A stretch of DNA of 64,000 nt, taken from NCBI GenBank assembly GCA_041741535.1, contig JBGSJV010000006.1, forward strand, positions 1-64,000, read 5' to 3'. This DNA is from M30B19 sp041741535. Its GTDB lineage: Bacteria > Planctomycetota > Planctomycetia > Pirellulales > Pirellulaceae. Made by a program: the position numbers and the translations under genes. Positions 62,473 to 64,000 of this stretch are shown here, piece by piece. The notes beneath the pieces are model-generated. The model had not been told where the DNA came from, ran no database searches, and saw only the letters and a program-made list of their open reading frames with translations. Every line of letters begins with the position of its first letter. The first letter of the stretch is position 1.

Positions 62473-63336
62473 TCAACGGGCAACTTCCGACAAGACATCG
62501 CTGGCCGGTATCAGCATGCGGCGTCGATCTTGAGTTTCCACCAGCAATTGCTGGGTCAAGATCTCGTGTTGCAATACGATCAAGGTACCATCCCGTGTAA
62601 GGACACGGCTGCCAATCGGCGGCATCCGATCAAACACTTCTTCATAGTGATCAAATTCGTACCGCAAGCAACACTTCAGACGACCACAACTTCCCGAAAG
62701 CTTGTTGGGATCCAAGGAAGCTTTTTGTAGCTTGGCCATTTTCATGGTCACCCGCGGCATCGTTGACAAGTGCGTGTTGCAACAAAGCGGCTTGCCACAA
62801 TCACCATAGTCGGCCAATAGTTTGGCTTCGTCCCGCACCCCAATCTGCTTCATTTCGATGCGCGTTTGGAGCTGCGTCCCTAGATCCTTGATCAATTGTC
62901 GAAAGTCCACCCGATCTTCGGCCAAGTAATAGATCACAATTCGCTCCCCAGCGAACAAATACTCGACATCGACCAATTTCATGTCCAACTGCAAGTGGTC
63001 AACTGCCGCTTGGACCGTTTTCTTCGTTTGGGGAACCCTTTCCAACAACATTTGTTGCATTCGGTGGTCCTCCTCCGTCAGTTCATAGTGGATATGACCC
63101 GTGACGTAATTCTCCATCATGGCAATTTGTGGATCGGTTGCTCGACACAAAACTTCGGCAGCTTCCAGACCACGTTGGGTTCGGCAAACCACGTGCTGCC
63201 CGCGACTGTACTCGTCTTTTTGTTTGCCACTCATCAGCCCCAACTGACGCAACGATCCCATGCGCACGATGTAGCGCTTGGTAGACGACGGGGCCTCAGC
63301 GGAGGGCGATCGATCGGCTGACGATTCTTGGCTCAT
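62473..63336 (-). CDS. ricT: PSP1 domain protein, RicT/YaaT-like
   Basis: 287 aa. PSP1 C-terminal domain with the two conserved cysteine motifs DCGKPLCCNTHL (Cys180, 185, 186) and SGSCGRLKCCLRYE (Cys217, 222, 223). In Bacillus RicT forms a complex with RicA/RicF that carries [4Fe-4S] clusters and promotes mRNA processing by RNase Y. The Cys residues here match. The ~20 N-terminal residues are low complexity. Followed by the Minf_1886 gene. No ricA or ricF is nearby. Confidence 0.9.
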   Translation of the reverse strand: MSQESSADRSPSAEAPSSTKRYIVRMGSLRQLGLMSGKQKDEYSRGQHVVCRTQRGLEAAEVLCRATDPQIAMMENYVTGHIHYELTEEDHRMQQMLLERVPQTKKTVQAAVDHLQLDMKLVDVEYLFAGERIVIYYLAEDRVDFRQLIKDLGTQLQTRIEMKQIGVRDEAKLLADYGDCGKPLCCNTHLSTMPRVTMKMAKLQKASLDPNKLSGSCGRLKCCLRYEFDHYEEVFDRMPPIGSRVLTRDGTLIVLQHEILTQQLLVETQDRRRMLIPASDVLSEVAR

Positions 63337-63372
63337 AATGGCAGTCGCTTAGCCCCCAATGGGGACAACTTC

Positions 63373-64000
63373 TTACGTTCCTGGCAACCACAACTTCGAT
63401 TCGGTACTCGGTGCCTCGGGAGCTTTGGCGGTTGCGATCGCGGACCGATCCGACAAACCACCAGGCGAGAGATCCGTTACCAGGGTGCTGGGTTTCGATT
63501 TTGGTCGAGCCATACCCTGAGCTTGACGATGCGTTACCTGATCCAATGATGGTGATGGCAGCCCGAGGAGGTCGTAAACTTTGATCAGAGCGGCCAAGCA
63601 ATATTCGTCCGTTTCCGCCAAACCGTTCAACTTGGTCAGGAAATGAGGCACATGATCCAGGAGTCCACGCGACACCGTGATCTCGATTGCCTTGATCAGC
63701 CAATCGCATTGCTGCCGAACATCGTCCGGGAGCCAACTTTCTCCGCGCTCCAAGCAGCGGATGGCCTGCCCCACATCACCTTCGATCTTCGCCATGAGGA
63801 GATAAATCGAGTTCAAAGGCAGTGTCTGCTTGACTTCCTCAGACTCCGTTGGCGATTCAAGTCGACGTTCCAATTCCGAAATCAAGGAACGCATCGCATT
63901 GACATTGCTAAACGCCATGGCCGTGTTGAGCGCCCATGCCAACAACCGCACCGGCATCTGACTAAAGTCCAAACGCGTGAATTGTTGCAGTGACAGTTCC
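63373..64000 (-). CDS. TPR-like helical protein, N-terminus outside window
   Basis: The frame is open to the right edge, so the protein's start lies beyond position 64000; at least 209 residues are inside. What is visible is all-helical (LLAWALNTAMAFSNVNAMRSLISELERRLESP; IYLLMAKIEGDVGQAIRCLERGESWLPDDVRQQCDWLIKAIEITVSRG; HVPHFLTKLNGLAETDEYCLAALIKVYDLLG) in a tetratricopeptide-like pattern, then a Ser/Pro/Ala-rich tail. It precedes ricT by 36 bases, likely the same operon. Function unknown. Confidence 0.7.
   Translation of the reverse strand, partial: ELSLQQFTRLDFSQMPVRLLAWALNTAMAFSNVNAMRSLISELERRLESPTESEEVKQTLPLNSIYLLMAKIEGDVGQAIRCLERGESWLPDDVRQQCDWLIKAIEITVSRGLLDHVPHFLTKLNGLAETDEYCLAALIKVYDLLGLPSPSLDQVTHRQAQGMARPKSKPSTLVTDLSPGGLSDRSAIATAKAPEAPSTESKLWLPGT

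Noticed and set aside
1..64000. tRNA, rRNA, CRISPR array, transposase or phage genes
   Set aside because: I looked for T-loop-like GGTTCRA patterns in intergenic regions, regular direct repeats and transposase motifs, and saw none; a dedicated covariance-model search could still find a small RNA.

Overview
The window looks like a piece of a chromosome from a member of the Planctomycetota, most likely Pirellulales/Pirellulaceae. The evidence is two copies of the gene pair that is a hallmark of that group (a secreted cytochrome-like DUF1549/DUF1553 protein plus a Tat-exported DUF1501 protein), a large Ser/Thr kinase with an extracytoplasmic tail, a BBP7-type outer-membrane barrel, Minf_1886 and RicT proteins, many long genes of unknown function and no classical dnaA-dnaN-recF cluster. 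No rRNA, tRNA, CRISPR array, insertion sequence or phage gene was seen. It is ordinary core/lineage-specific chromosome rather than an obvious island.

Layout. 0.1-7.2 kb: acetyltransferase, a divergent dnaA, a giant AsmA-like envelope protein and a small disordered protein. 7.5-13.8 kb: membrane Ser/Thr kinase, a short uvrC, a PIG-L deacetylase and a membrane protein. 13.9-18.0 kb (minus): first DUF1549/DUF1501 pair. 18.3-22.4 kb (minus): glgP-malQ, a translationally coupled glycogen/maltodextrin degradation unit. 22.9-24.7 kb: a helix-hairpin-helix/sigma-region-4-like protein and ispD. 24.8-31.9 kb: second DUF1549/DUF1501 pair (with a LamG insertion), then a zinc-ribbon membrane protein and a PsbP-like small protein. 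31.9-37.0 kb (minus): response regulator, histidine kinase (TGATG coupling) and a GAF-SpoIIE protein whose phosphatase metal ligands are mostly lost and which carries a histone-H1-like Lys/Ala/Pro tail. 37.3-42.9 kb: an outer-membrane barrel protein divergent from a DUF11-type lipoprotein, plus DUF502. 42.9-47.7 kb (minus): two tandem SulP anion transporters, one fused to an intact beta-carbonic anhydrase and one to a carbonic-anhydrase-like domain that has lost all three zinc ligands. 48.6-53.2 kb: DUF2200, zinc-ribbon/TPR protein, CinA-like protein with a dead C-terminal domain, two hypotheticals. 53.2-58.5 kb (minus): a tightly overlapping ABC export operon. 58.6-64 kb: transaldolase, a conserved protein of unknown function, Minf_1886 protein, RicT, and a protein cut by the window end.

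Themes. Several genes are built on an enzyme fold whose active-site residues are missing (SulP-linked carbonic anhydrase, SpoIIE phosphatase, CinA amidohydrolase domain), which suggests regulatory reuse. Central carbon functions (glgP, malQ, transaldolase, ispD, bicarbonate/carbonic anhydrase) are interspersed with envelope genes. Intergenic spaces carry at least three families of 80-150 bp palindromic repeats; two of these families occur more than once in the window, and none overlaps a gene.
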